From: Pseudovibrio brasiliensis
GTDB taxonomy: Bacteria > Pseudomonadota > Alphaproteobacteria > Rhizobiales > Stappiaceae
Direction of reading: 5' to 3'
Assembly: GCF_018282095.1 (NCBI RefSeq)
Contig: NZ_CP074126.1
Location: 3,514,341-3,578,340, forward strand
DNA length: 64,000 nt
Below, in pieces: positions 40,136 to 48,553 of the stretch; position 1 is the stretch's first letter; the number at the start of each line of letters is the position of its first letter. Under the pieces are notes generated by a model, which worked only from the letters and a program-made list of their open reading frames with translations, did not search any database and was not told where the DNA came from. The position numbers and the translations under genes were made by a program.

Positions 40136-41860
40136 TTAGTTCCGGTTCTGATAGGAAACCGGAATTGTCTCTGCGTCATCTGCGAAATCAGGCACCACGC
40201 CGAGCATTGGTGCAATTCTGCGGATAACAGATGCAGTGGTTGGCACAGCATTCCACCCTGCGGTGGAATAACGTTGCCCCTCCACTTTTTGCGGCTCATC
40301 CAACACAATCAAAACGAGATACTCAGGATTGGACATCGGGAACGCCGACATGAAGGAGTTCAGATAAACACCTTCCGCGTAACGGCCATTCACAACCTTC
40401 TGCGCTGTTCCAGTTTTACCGCCAACGTCATAACCCGGCACAGCAGCCCGCCGACCGGATCCGCGCAGAACGTTCTCGCGGTTGAGATACCGTAGGATCT
40501 CACTGGTTTCAGGTTTAAGAACCTGCTTGGCAAGTTTATCCGCCTCTTCCTCACTGCGAGGCAGGAAGGTTGGCTCAAGATACTTGCCGCCATTGACCAG
40601 CGTTGCCCCCGCAACAGCCATCTGCAGCGGTGTTACACCCACACCATGACCAAACGAGATGGTCATTGCAGCAAGCTCGTTCCACTTCGGAGGAAGCAAA
40701 GGCCGCGCAACGCCAGGCATCTCGGTGTTCATCTTTTCGGTCAGGCCAACTTTTGACAGGAACTCTTTTTGCGCCTCAATACCAGCACGCTGCATAACCT
40801 TTATGGTGCCGATGTTGGACGAGTAAATGAATACTTCAGGAACAGACAACACACGGCGCTTGCCATGGAAGTCGTCAATCTTCTGGCCAGCAACACGGAT
40901 CGGCTTGGTCGCATCAAACCCGTCTTCTAGCTTCACCTTGCCACTATCCAGCGCCATCGCGATGGTAAGGCCCTTAAAGATTGAGCCCAGCTCGAAGACA
41001 CCGCCGGTGACGCGGTTCATGCGCGATTTCTCAAGTGCCTGCTGACGGTTGTTCGGGTCAAAGTCTGGCAGAGACGTCATGGCTATCACTTCACCAGTGT
41101 CTGCCTTCAGCACCACGCCCATCGCCGCCTTGGCCTTGTAGTACTCCATGGAGCGGCGCAGCTCATCACGCACCGCATGTTGCACACGCAGATCAACAGA
41201 GAGCTTCACAGGCTCCATGTTGCGATCCTGCGTAAAGCCAAGATCCTGCAGATCCTTCAACCACGCCTGATCGACATACTTCTCCATGCCGGAAAGGCCT
41301 TGGTTGTCGACATTCACCGTACCAAGAATGTGGCTGACAGTCTGACCACCCGGATAAAACCGCTTATTGCTCTCACGGAAGCCAACACCCGGAAGACCCA
41401 ACGCATGGATGGCCTGACGCTGCTCAACAGTGATCTCACGCTTCAGCCACGTAAACAGCGCATTGCTCTCCAGACGCTTCTTGATTGCAGGCGTATCCAA
41501 CTCCGGCAGCACGGAGATCAGGCCATCAAAGACCTCATCCGTATCCGGGATCTTGCGCGGCTCTGCATAAAGCGCTGCACTCTTGATATCGGTCGCAAGG
41601 ATTTCACCATTGCGATCAACGATATCCGGGCGCGCTTGAGCAACCGTACTTTGCGCAGCAAGGAAGCGCTGAGCCGGATCACCATCCTGCAATCCAAGTA
41701 GGATCAGACGACCGGCAATCGCCCCGTACACAAGCACGAACAATGTCATGGCAAAAACAATACGAGAGCGACCCGGGCCACGAACCCGCATCGCTGTAGT
41801 GCCATGTTTTTTATTGAAGTTAGACCGCCTCAAAAAGGAGCTGTCAGCTTTCCTGGCCAC
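40136..41860 (-). CDS. ftsI: Penicillin-binding protein 3 (FtsI), septal transpeptidase
   Basis: A 574-residue class B penicillin-binding protein. After a basic tail one membrane helix (IVFAMTLFVLVYGAIAGRLIL) anchors it; the dimerisation domain begins near AQARPDIVDRNGEILATDI. The transpeptidase motifs are ELGSIFKG (SxxK), YSSNIGT (SxN) and GGKTGTAQKV (KTG). It crosslinks septal peptidoglycan with FtsW. It follows ftsL by 11 bases; a 112-base gap with no recognised signal separates it from murE-murF. Confidence 0.97.
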   Translation of the reverse strand: MARKADSSFLRRSNFNKKHGTTAMRVRGPGRSRIVFAMTLFVLVYGAIAGRLILLGLQDGDPAQRFLAAQSTVAQARPDIVDRNGEILATDIKSAALYAEPRKIPDTDEVFDGLISVLPELDTPAIKKRLESNALFTWLKREITVEQRQAIHALGLPGVGFRESNKRFYPGGQTVSHILGTVNVDNQGLSGMEKYVDQAWLKDLQDLGFTQDRNMEPVKLSVDLRVQHAVRDELRRSMEYYKAKAAMGVVLKADTGEVIAMTSLPDFDPNNRQQALEKSRMNRVTGGVFELGSIFKGLTIAMALDSGKVKLEDGFDATKPIRVAGQKIDDFHGKRRVLSVPEVFIYSSNIGTIKVMQRAGIEAQKEFLSKVGLTEKMNTEMPGVARPLLPPKWNELAAMTISFGHGVGVTPLQMAVAGATLVNGGKYLEPTFLPRSEEEADKLAKQVLKPETSEILRYLNRENVLRGSGRRAAVPGYDVGGKTGTAQKVVNGRYAEGVYLNSFMSAFPMSNPEYLVLIVLDEPQKVEGQRYSTAGWNAVPTTASVIRRIAPMLGVVPDFADDAETIPVSYQNRN

Positions 41861-41871
41861 GAGCTCCTCCC

Positions 41872-42225
41872 TTATTGCACGGATGTAACGCGACTGGCGT
41901 AACCGCTCATCGCATCAGCAGAAACTGGCTCCATCAGAACAGGCTTAACCGGCAATGCCTTCAGTGTCGTAATCTGCTCTGCACGCAAAGGCTCAAGCTT
42001 GAGAATATCGTTATAACGATCAACGATACCTTGCAGGCGCCCCGGTTGATTGAGCACACTCCACTGGGCCTTGTAATAGCGGATCTCATCCTTTTCCTTG
42101 GCGATCTCAGCAGAAAGCTGACGCACCTGATCGGCAAGGTTTTCGTTGGACATCTTGATGTCGTAAACGAGCGCAGCACCAATAACCACAGCAACAACAA
42201 AGAACAGATTAACGAAGCGCAGCAT
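41872..42225 (-). CDS. ftsL: Cell division protein FtsL
   Basis: A 117-residue bitopic protein: membrane helix at residues 3-20, then a coiled coil (MSNENLADQVRQLSAEIAKEKDEIRYYKAQWSVLNQPGRLQGIVDRY), which is the FtsL pattern in alphaproteobacteria. It should pair with FtsB/DivIC and FtsQ at the divisome. Position between rsmH and ftsI, with 3- and 11-base gaps, supports the call, since sequence conservation in FtsL is low. Confidence 0.9.
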   Translation of the reverse strand: MLRFVNLFFVVAVVIGAALVYDIKMSNENLADQVRQLSAEIAKEKDEIRYYKAQWSVLNQPGRLQGIVDRYNDILKLEPLRAEQITTLKALPVKPVLMEPVSADAMSGYASRVTSVQ

Positions 42226-42228
42226 AGC

Positions 42229-43269
42229 CTAGCCCCCTAGTCCGTGGAATGAAGCAAGACGCGGAACGCCAGCCTCATGAATATCTAATGGTCGTGCAGG
42301 CGAATCCAACCGGCGCCCTGCTCTCAAACGAGCAGACCGTGCGCGAGGATTGTCAGTAATCTCCTCAACGCTGGCATCCTGATTGCCCTTCACGATAAAT
42401 TCGAAAGTCGGAGGCGGAATATCCACCTCGGGCATATGGCGAGATCCACCACCGCGTGTCTTGCAACGATCCGCAAGGAACCGCTTCACAATACGGTCTT
42501 CCAAGCTATGGAACGTCACAACAACCAGACGCCCACCGGGACGCAAAATCCGCTCAGCTGCAGCCAGCGCACCCGCTGCCTGATGCAGCTCACCATTCAC
42601 ATAAATGCGCAGCGCCTGAAATGTGCGCGTTGCCGGATGAATGCTGGCTTTCTTCGGATTGCGCTTCACCACCTTTTCAATCACGCGAGCAAGCTCAAGC
42701 GTGGTCTCAAAAGGCTTCTCTTCACGCGCCTGACAAATAGCATGAGAAACGCTGGAAGCGCGCTTCTCTTCACCAAGCATCCCGATGATACGTGTCAGAT
42801 CCTTGCGTTCCATGGTGTTGACCACGTCCGCAGCGCTTGGCCCATCCTGCTCCATGCGCATATCCAGCGGCCCATCAAAACGGAACGAGAAGCCACGCGC
42901 AGCCTGATCCAACTGCATGGAGGAAACGCCAAGATCCATGACCACGCCATCAACCGCATCATGGCCGAGCGCACGCGCATGCTCTTCAAGATCAACAAAC
43001 TGTCCGTGAACCAGTTTCAGGCGTCCATCAGACGCCTGTTCCAAAGCACGACCATCCCGGATCGCATCCGGATCCCGGTCAATGCCTATCACACTGGCTC
43101 CAGCATCAAGAAATGCGCTGGAGTAACCACCGGCACCAAATGTGCCGTCAACAATCACATCACCCGGCGCGGGGGCCATTGCCTCCCGCACCCGATCCAG
43201 AAGGACTGGAATGTGACGCGCTGGTCCGCCAGCGATACCGGATTTGTCTCCGTCGCCGCCCGTCATCAT
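42229..43269 (-). CDS. rsmH: 16S rRNA (cytosine-1402-N4)-methyltransferase
   Basis: About 346 residues, the MraW/RsmH methyltransferase of 16S rRNA C1402. HIPVLLDRVREAM opens the fold, DGTFGAGGYSSAFLDAG binds SAM, GVVMDLGVSSMQLDQAARGFSFRFDGPLDMRM is the family signature, and VVTFHSLEDRIVKRFL closes it. The frame extends to 43374 inside mraZ, but the ATG at 43269, overlapping the mraZ stop in ATGA, is the natural start. Confidence 0.97.
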   Translation of the reverse strand: MMTGGDGDKSGIAGGPARHIPVLLDRVREAMAPAPGDVIVDGTFGAGGYSSAFLDAGASVIGIDRDPDAIRDGRALEQASDGRLKLVHGQFVDLEEHARALGHDAVDGVVMDLGVSSMQLDQAARGFSFRFDGPLDMRMEQDGPSAADVVNTMERKDLTRIIGMLGEEKRASSVSHAICQAREEKPFETTLELARVIEKVVKRNPKKASIHPATRTFQALRIYVNGELHQAAGALAAAERILRPGGRLVVVTFHSLEDRIVKRFLADRCKTRGGGSRHMPEVDIPPPTFEFIVKGNQDASVEEITDNPRARSARLRAGRRLDSPARPLDIHEAGVPRLASFHGLGG

Positions 43270-43736
43270 AGTGCCCCTCCGGCTGCTGCCCCCGGCGCAC
43301 CGCCGGAAGACAATACTGCAAGCGCCCGCTTCATGGCCTCGTCGCGGTGCTTGGCGAACCTGGTCGGTTCCCAAATCTGAAACTTAAACCCCTGCCCCAC
43401 AAACGTGACTTCGCCGTCAATGCCAGTGTGGTTACGGATCATCTCAGACAGAACAATCCGGCCATCCCGGTCAATTTTCAGCGTCTCACTGGCACCATAC
43501 AGCGCCGTGGACAGAGCGTCGTACTCCATGGAAAGCGTCGAAAACGCATCTAGTCGTTTCTGGATTTCAGCGGTAAGTCCGTTGCCACCTGCATCAACCG
43601 CCTCCTGAAAAGGAGATGGAAAACAGTAGAGACCTTCAAAGCCGTCTTTCACCAACGCCGCACGGAAGGGCGCAGGGATCGATACACGACCCTTTGCATC
43701 CACCCGATTGGTGAAGTGCGAAACAAAACCAGCCAT
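43266..43736 (-). CDS. mraZ: Transcriptional regulator MraZ
   Basis: A 156-residue protein with two AbrB-like SpoVT domains. FTNRVDAKGRVSIPAPFRAAL in the first and LKIDRDGRIVLSEMIRNHTGI in the second are the DXXGR-type cores. MraZ forms a ring and represses its own dcw operon by binding TGGGN repeats. AGAGGGG lies just before the ATG. The leader contains two hairpins (43757-43773 and 43793-43811), and a TGGGA triplet lies about 145 bases upstream. Confidence 0.96.
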   Translation of the reverse strand: MAGFVSHFTNRVDAKGRVSIPAPFRAALVKDGFEGLYCFPSPFQEAVDAGGNGLTAEIQKRLDAFSTLSMEYDALSTALYGASETLKIDRDGRIVLSEMIRNHTGIDGEVTFVGQGFKFQIWEPTRFAKHRDEAMKRALAVLSSGGAPGAAAGGAL

Positions 43737-43878
43737 TGGTCCCCTCTTTAATGAGCCAGATCTTCTTGATCTGTCAGCGGCACATCAAACAACTCTCCAC
43801 TCCTTGGAGAGCCAGCGCTAAAATCAGGCAAAAACAACAAGATTACTGAAGTACAAACCGGAATTCCCCGGGAGCCTA

Positions 43879-43903
43879 TGGGATACCATGGGATAGCATG
43901 GGA
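43879..43903 (+). promoter_or_regulatory. MraZ operator: three TGGGA boxes with 10-base spacing
   Basis: TGGGA occurs at 43879-43883, 43889-43893 and 43899-43903, each pair separated by exactly five bases (TACCA, TAGCA). This is the published MraZ box pattern of TGGGN repeats with 5-base spacers. It lies 143-167 bases upstream of mraZ. Confidence 0.85.
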
Positions 43904-44138
43904 CGTCAATGAACCCACCCGCTCAAACCGAAAAGAATGCCCCTTAACATCTGGTAGTTATCACCAATTATGGTAAACGAAGTATTGATAGGAGTTTACG
44001 CAGGGATTTCTGCGAGTTACACGCATCAAAAACGCGACTACAACCAGAAGTACTCACAGTTTTTACAGAGGCGTAAGAAAGAATTTGGCCAAGTCGCTCT
44101 AGTGATTTTAACCTATCAGCCTTGGCAAAACTCCGTTT
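43904..44138. other. Long mraZ upstream region without a gene
   Basis: The gap from the mraZ start to the next gene is about 620 bases. Apart from the two TGGG-box clusters and leader hairpins I see no coding sequence; an 80-codon minus-strand frame across it has no homology signal and covers the distal boxes. The stretch presumably carries the dcw promoter, but no convincing -35/-10 pair could be picked by eye. Confidence 0.5.
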
Positions 44139-44206
44139 TCCCATGCTAGACCATGAAATTCCATGCCCATTCAGAGGACGGTGGGGCAATTTCCCATACC
44201 TACCCA
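44139..44206 (-). promoter_or_regulatory. Second, distal TGGG-box cluster in opposite orientation
   Basis: On the minus strand TGGGA, TGGTC and TGGAA start 10 bases apart in the block 44139-44163, and TGGGT-AGGTA-TGGGA occupies 44192-44206 with the exact 5-base spacer. A single TGGGG also lies on the plus strand at 44182-44186. These may be extra MraZ sites about 400-470 bases upstream of mraZ. Confidence 0.55.
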
Positions 44207-44302
44207 CGATTGTCTTGAGTCGATAATTTCTGCCGGAAAGACATGCGATGTGCCGCGATCACAATTGGTTTTGTTGGTTACTTCGGATCGCTCATAAGCA
44301 AA

Positions 44303-44326
44303 GAGGCTGACGGCTCCGCCAGCCTC
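44303..44326 (-). terminator. Terminator of the TIM-barrel gene
   Basis: GAGGCTGAC (44303-44311) and GCCAGCCTC (44318-44326) form a 9-base stem with one G-T type mismatch and a 6-base loop. On the minus strand TTTGCTT follows. It lies 31 bases after the stop of the gene at 44357. Confidence 0.7.
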
Positions 44327-44356
44327 AAAATCTCATCACAAAAGCAAGCGCTTCTG

Positions 44357-45175
44357 CTATCTGGCGACACCCAGCCCAACCAGATAATCCGCACCCTTGC
44401 GCAGAGTGGTCTCATCCATGATCTCAAGGATCAGACGCGGGTTACTCGTCAGCTTTGCCAGCTCAGCAAACAGCGGCTCCCAGGGAATAGATCCCTCACC
44501 CGGATTCCAGTGGCGATCAGCATAGCCGTCAATGTCCTGAATATGCACGTGCTGCAGAGTGTTGCCTGCGGACTTGATGAAGTAATCAACCGGCGGCGCG
44601 CCATAGCAGGAGTGCATGTAGTGAGCATGCCCGGTATCAATGGAAAGCGCCAGAGCCTCACTGTCAAAACTCTTCAGGATATCCATCCGGTAGGACGGAT
44701 CCAGATCTTCGATGTTCTCCAGCACGATGACACAACCCATGTCCTCAGCCCTGGCAACAACAGCCTTCAGGTTGGCATGGATCATCTCCAGCTTCATCTG
44801 ACGGCCATTGTCGTAAATATCCAGGTTGTTGTGATCCCAGATCGTATAGGGGCTGTGCAGCACCATCTGGTCTGCACCCATCTTGGCACACAGCTCAATG
44901 CCCTGATCCAAACGCTTGCGAACCGCCTCCTGAAACAGCGGATCAGCTGCAGACAGATCCATATTGTAGAACGGACCGTGCAAACCGAGACGTCCTTCAT
45001 GACCATCCAGAAGCTTCTTCGCTTCTGCAATCAGGTCATCACACCCATTATCCAGCAATTTCCAGTTATAGAAATCTTGCAGTTCAAGGTCTCGGGGAAG
45101 TTCCAGCAACCATTCACGATGTTGAGGAAGATGTTTGACGCACATTGCTGCGCCTAAAACCGGCAAATCACTCAT
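44357..45175 (-). CDS. Sugar phosphate isomerase/epimerase-like TIM-barrel protein
   Basis: About 272 residues of the xylose-isomerase-like TIM-barrel/AP-endonuclease 2 superfamily. LGLHGPFYNMDLSAADP, MVLHSPY, VIVLENIEDLDP, LSIDTGHAHYMH and LQHVHIQDIDGYADRHWNPGEGSIPW supply the His, Glu and Asp residues of a divalent metal site. Substrate cannot be predicted; relatives include sugar epimerases and inositol-pathway enzymes. The start at MSDLPVLGAAM is preferred to a frame extension to 45256 with a poorly coding-like sequence. It has its own terminator. Confidence 0.82.
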   Translation of the reverse strand: MSDLPVLGAAMCVKHLPQHREWLLELPRDLELQDFYNWKLLDNGCDDLIAEAKKLLDGHEGRLGLHGPFYNMDLSAADPLFQEAVRKRLDQGIELCAKMGADQMVLHSPYTIWDHNNLDIYDNGRQMKLEMIHANLKAVVARAEDMGCVIVLENIEDLDPSYRMDILKSFDSEALALSIDTGHAHYMHSCYGAPPVDYFIKSAGNTLQHVHIQDIDGYADRHWNPGEGSIPWEPLFAELAKLTSNPRLILEIMDETTLRKGADYLVGLGVAR

Positions 45176-45460
45176 GCGGCTATTCCAAGATAAGGCCTTA
45201 AAAGGCACGCTTTCAGTTATGCCTTTGCTCTTACATGACAACCATGTCAAAGGCATTACATCACCTAAAACAGTCTGCCTTTATCTCGGCTCGTACCAAC
45301 TGCTCTAAGCGCTCATCTCACCGCGTCCCAAGCGCGGCAATCGGAGCACCATGACAGCTTCGATTTGCGCGGTCTACGTACTAATCCAGAGCAAACAAGA
45401 GCATCAACAAAAATCTACGGATTTTCCTCGTGAAGCTGACGCTCTCGTAAGCTCTTAAGC

Positions 45461-46693
45461 TCAGTTTTCCAGCCGCACAAACGCATTCGCCGCTTTACGG
45501 AAAGAACGCCAGATAAAGACCAGCAACCCAACCAAAGCCATACACATCAGCGCAGTGGCCACGATCTGGAATGTCCCGGCAAACCCAACCGCTGCGATCA
45601 GCGGAATACTGACGAAGACGGAGAGGAACTGACCGAGGAAGACTGAGGATGTCAAAACCCCACCCGCCATACCACGGCGTGAACTCGGCGCAACCTGCAA
45701 AGCCATAGCCGGAAAGTTCGGCATTGCAAGCGCATAACCCGCACCCATTGCAGCAGTTCCAAGGAACACACTCCACGATCTTTGCAGCGTCAGCAACATC
45801 AAACCCACTGCCATAAATCCATAAGCCAACGTAAACGCACCGCTATACCCAACACGCGCCTTGATACGGCTATAGAGCAACGCCGCCGTTCCGCCAGACA
45901 ACATCAACGCGCCCAGCGCTGCACCGGTCATGCTCGCACTGTCATAGCCTTGTGCATCCAAGAAGAACGGCAGTTGCGTTGGCATCAGAAAGAAGATCAT
46001 GTTCGTCAGCATCTGCAACAGAGCCAGTGCTGCCAGCAACAACACCCAGGCAGCTACGCCATCATCTTCAGCATTAGCGGTTTTCCGCGCTCCACCTTTG
46101 TGCTGCTCCGGCTCACTGATGTAACGCCACAAAAACGGCACCATCAGCAACGCCAGACCATAAATGGCAAAGGGCAACCGCGGAGAACTCACTGCCAGTA
46201 CACCGGCCATAGAGATGAACAGAAAGCCGCCAAAGTTACGCGCAGACGTTTGCAATCCCATCAGAGAACTGCGTTGATCGCCAACAAAGTAGTCGCCAAT
46301 CAAAGCCGTTTGCGCCGTCATCACCATAGCCACGGCCACGCCAAGCCCCAACCGGCTCACCAGCATGCTTGTCAGATCCGGCAGAAACAGCCCAGCGCTC
46401 CCCATCACGGCAAACAGCAGTACACCAACCAACAACAACACCCGCCGACCATAACGATCCGCAATCACCCCGGCCAGCGGAGCGCAGATGATAACGGTCA
46501 GCGAAGGCGTTGAAACCAAAAGCCGGGACAGCCACAACACATTCGGATCGTCTTTGAACATCTCCTCCAGCCCGGCAAGCGCCGGACTGATGGTTGCATT
46601 CGCCATCACCGTCAAAGTCGCAGCCATCAGCAAAGCAATGGCTCTCGGGTCTTTCCAGACTTGTTGTGTGGGCTCCACGTGCACTTGTTTCAT
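45461..46693 (-). CDS. MFS family efflux transporter
   Basis: A 410-residue major facilitator with 12 membrane helices. GVIADRYGRRVLLLVGVLLFAVMGSAG between helices 2 and 3 is the family signature, and SAWRG-type loop content is replaced by NLVARLGLGVAVAMVMTAQTALIGDYF-like sequence typical of drug:proton antiporters. The start at 46693 has GAGGA eight bases upstream. It is divergent from a MerR regulator, and its promoter has the 19-base spacer that MerR proteins use for activation, so it is probably induced by whatever the MerR protein senses, most likely a toxic small molecule. Confidence 0.9.
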   Translation of the reverse strand: MKQVHVEPTQQVWKDPRAIALLMAATLTVMANATISPALAGLEEMFKDDPNVLWLSRLLVSTPSLTVIICAPLAGVIADRYGRRVLLLVGVLLFAVMGSAGLFLPDLTSMLVSRLGLGVAVAMVMTAQTALIGDYFVGDQRSSLMGLQTSARNFGGFLFISMAGVLAVSSPRLPFAIYGLALLMVPFLWRYISEPEQHKGGARKTANAEDDGVAAWVLLLAALALLQMLTNMIFFLMPTQLPFFLDAQGYDSASMTGAALGALMLSGGTAALLYSRIKARVGYSGAFTLAYGFMAVGLMLLTLQRSWSVFLGTAAMGAGYALAMPNFPAMALQVAPSSRRGMAGGVLTSSVFLGQFLSVFVSIPLIAAVGFAGTFQIVATALMCMALVGLLVFIWRSFRKAANAFVRLEN

Positions 46694-46729
46694 TTGCTTA
46701 TCCTCTTGCAAAATTGCCCTGTTGGGATC

Positions 46730-46760
46730 AGGATACGACTTCAAGTCAACTTGAGGTCAA
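46730..46760 (-). promoter_or_regulatory. MerR-type promoter and operator for the MFS gene
   Basis: On the minus strand -35 TTGACC (46755-46760) and -10 TATCCT (46730-46735) are separated by 19 bases. The spacer holds an inverted repeat GACTTCAAGT-CA-ACTTGAGGTC (46737-46758) with one mismatch, close to the SoxR-type CCTCAAGTTAACTTGAGG core. This is the classic architecture of a promoter realigned by a MerR protein. Confidence 0.85.
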
Positions 46761-46762
46761 GC

Positions 46763-47185
46763 ATGAAACTGCTGGATATCGGAGAGATCACCGAGCGTTC
46801 AGGTGTAAAGCCGTCCACCCTGCGGTATTATGAGGAAGTCGGGCTCATTCAGTCTGTCACCCGGCACGGCTTAAGACGCCAGTACGAGCCGCAGATCCTG
46901 ACCAAGCTGGCCCTGATCACGCTCGCAAAAGCCGGCGGCTTTTCGCTGAACGAGATCGCTGGCATGTTTTCAGAGCAAGGTCAGCTGCAAATCCCACGAG
47001 ACCAGATCCGGGAACGCGCTGATCAGATAGATGAGCAAATCAAGGAACTCACCGCCCTGCGCGATGTTCTGCACCACGTGGCCGACTGCCCCGCCCCAAG
47101 CCATTTGGAGTGCCCATCTTTTCAACGCATGCTCAAAACAACCGGCAAACGCAAACAGACAAAAAGAAAACCGCCGACCAAATAG
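46763..47185 (+). CDS. MerR family transcriptional regulator
   Basis: A 140-residue MerR protein: N-terminal winged helix DIGEITERSGVKPSTLRYYEEVGLI, followed by a dimerisation helix (RERADQIDEQIKELTALRDVLHHV). The C-terminal effector part is short, with two cysteines ten apart (ADCPAPSHLECPSF) but without the four-cysteine iron-sulphur motif of SoxR. GAGG at 46753-46756 serves as ribosome binding site and is part of the operator, so binding would also affect its own expression. The longer frame upstream crosses the operator and is rejected. Confidence 0.92.
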   Translation: MKLLDIGEITERSGVKPSTLRYYEEVGLIQSVTRHGLRRQYEPQILTKLALITLAKAGGFSLNEIAGMFSEQGQLQIPRDQIRERADQIDEQIKELTALRDVLHHVADCPAPSHLECPSFQRMLKTTGKRKQTKRKPPTK

Positions 47186-47221
47186 CCGACGGTTTCCGAT
47201 AGTTTTTCAGCCTGAGTGAGC

Positions 47222-48463
47222 TTACTTCGCAGCACGCTCTACCAATTTCAGACAAACCTGTGTGGCCATCGCCATATCCTGCACACTGATCCACTCCAGC
47301 GGACCATGGATTTCCTGCATGCCGGTGAAGATGTTCGGGCAGGATGTACCCTTGGCCGTCAGGACGGAACCATCAGTCCCGCCACGGATCGGCTTGGAAG
47401 AAACAGTCAGGCCCATGTCCTCATAAGCCGCCTTTGCCAGATCCACCGGGGTCATGTCATCACGCAGCCAATGGTGCATGTTGCGGTACTGCTCTCTCAC
47501 CTCACAGGTGATGGACGCACGCGGCTCAGTCGCTTGAACAGCAGCACACACCTGCTCCAGCAAATCAGCTTTGGCCTCAAGACCCTCCAGCTCAAAATCA
47601 CGCAGCACAAAATGAAGCTCTGCTTCAGCTGCGTTACCAACCATGTCAGCAACAAAGATGAAGCCATCACGTCCATCCGTGGTCTCAGGCGTCATGGTAG
47701 CATGCGGCAACATGGTGATGATCTTGCCCGCCAGATGCAGCGCATTGACCAGCTTGTCTTTCGCATAACCCGGATGAACAGAAACACCCGTGATCTTCAC
47801 GGTCGCACCATCAGCGCAGAAGTTCTCGTAGTTAAGTTCACCAACTTTGCCACCATCCAGTGTGTAGGCGAAGTCAGCGCCTAGATCACCCGGCAGCTTA
47901 TCATGAACACCACGCCCGATTTCTTCATCCGGCGTAAACGCGATGCGCAACTTGCCGTGAGGGATCTGCGGGTTAGCGAGCAGATGACGCGCAAGACACA
48001 TGATGATCGCAACACCAGCCTTGTCATCCGCACCCAACAAGGTACTGCCGCTTGCGGTGATGATGTCATCACCAATCTTCTCACCCAGATAGCGTGAGTT
48101 TTCAGGAGACAGAGAAAGCTCAGCAGCATCCGGGAAGGAAATCGCAGAGCCGTCATACGCACGATGAACGCGCGGCTTCACACCTTCTGCATGATAGGCA
48201 GGCGCCGTATCCACGTGCGCCAACAGGCCAATCACAGGCGCATCTGTCTCGATAGTCGCAGGAATGGTTGCAAGAACAACGCCGTACTCGGTCAGCTCGA
48301 CGTCACTTGCACCAATCTCCATCAGCTCAGCACGCAGCACCTTTTGCAGGTCGAGCTGGATCTGAGAGCTTGGGGATTCCGGACAGGTCTCATCGCTCTG
48401 CGTATCAATCGCAGCATAACGAACGAGACGCTCTTCCAGTTCCTGATCAAATTCTGTTCTCAT
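47222..48463 (-). CDS. pepT: Peptidase T (tripeptide aminopeptidase)
   Basis: A 413-residue M20B zinc peptidase cleaving the N-terminal residue of tripeptides. GLLAHVDTAPA carries the first His and Asp, LLGADDKAGVAIIM the bridging Asp, IAFTPDEEIGRG the catalytic Glu pair, and YTLDGGKVGELNYENF and PIRGGTDGSVLTAKG the remaining family signatures. Length is normal. It converges with the MerR gene and has no obvious operon partner. Confidence 0.96.
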   Translation of the reverse strand: MRTEFDQELEERLVRYAAIDTQSDETCPESPSSQIQLDLQKVLRAELMEIGASDVELTEYGVVLATIPATIETDAPVIGLLAHVDTAPAYHAEGVKPRVHRAYDGSAISFPDAAELSLSPENSRYLGEKIGDDIITASGSTLLGADDKAGVAIIMCLARHLLANPQIPHGKLRIAFTPDEEIGRGVHDKLPGDLGADFAYTLDGGKVGELNYENFCADGATVKITGVSVHPGYAKDKLVNALHLAGKIITMLPHATMTPETTDGRDGFIFVADMVGNAAEAELHFVLRDFELEGLEAKADLLEQVCAAVQATEPRASITCEVREQYRNMHHWLRDDMTPVDLAKAAYEDMGLTVSSKPIRGGTDGSVLTAKGTSCPNIFTGMQEIHGPLEWISVQDMAMATQVCLKLVERAAK

Positions 48464-48553
48464 AGAAGATCTCCTTGCAGTTACCTCCTATCTGCGCGAA
48501 GCCTCCCCAAGTTTCAAGCAGGAACACCTCTCTCCTGAAAAATGCAAACCGCT

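Noticed and set aside
43968-44207. A 79-codon minus-strand frame in the mraZ upstream region.
   Set aside because: It overlaps the distal TGGG boxes and shows no conserved protein pattern.
47168-47195. Imperfect hairpin at the end of the MerR gene as a possible terminator.
   Set aside because: Arms have two mismatches and there is no proper T-run directly after it.
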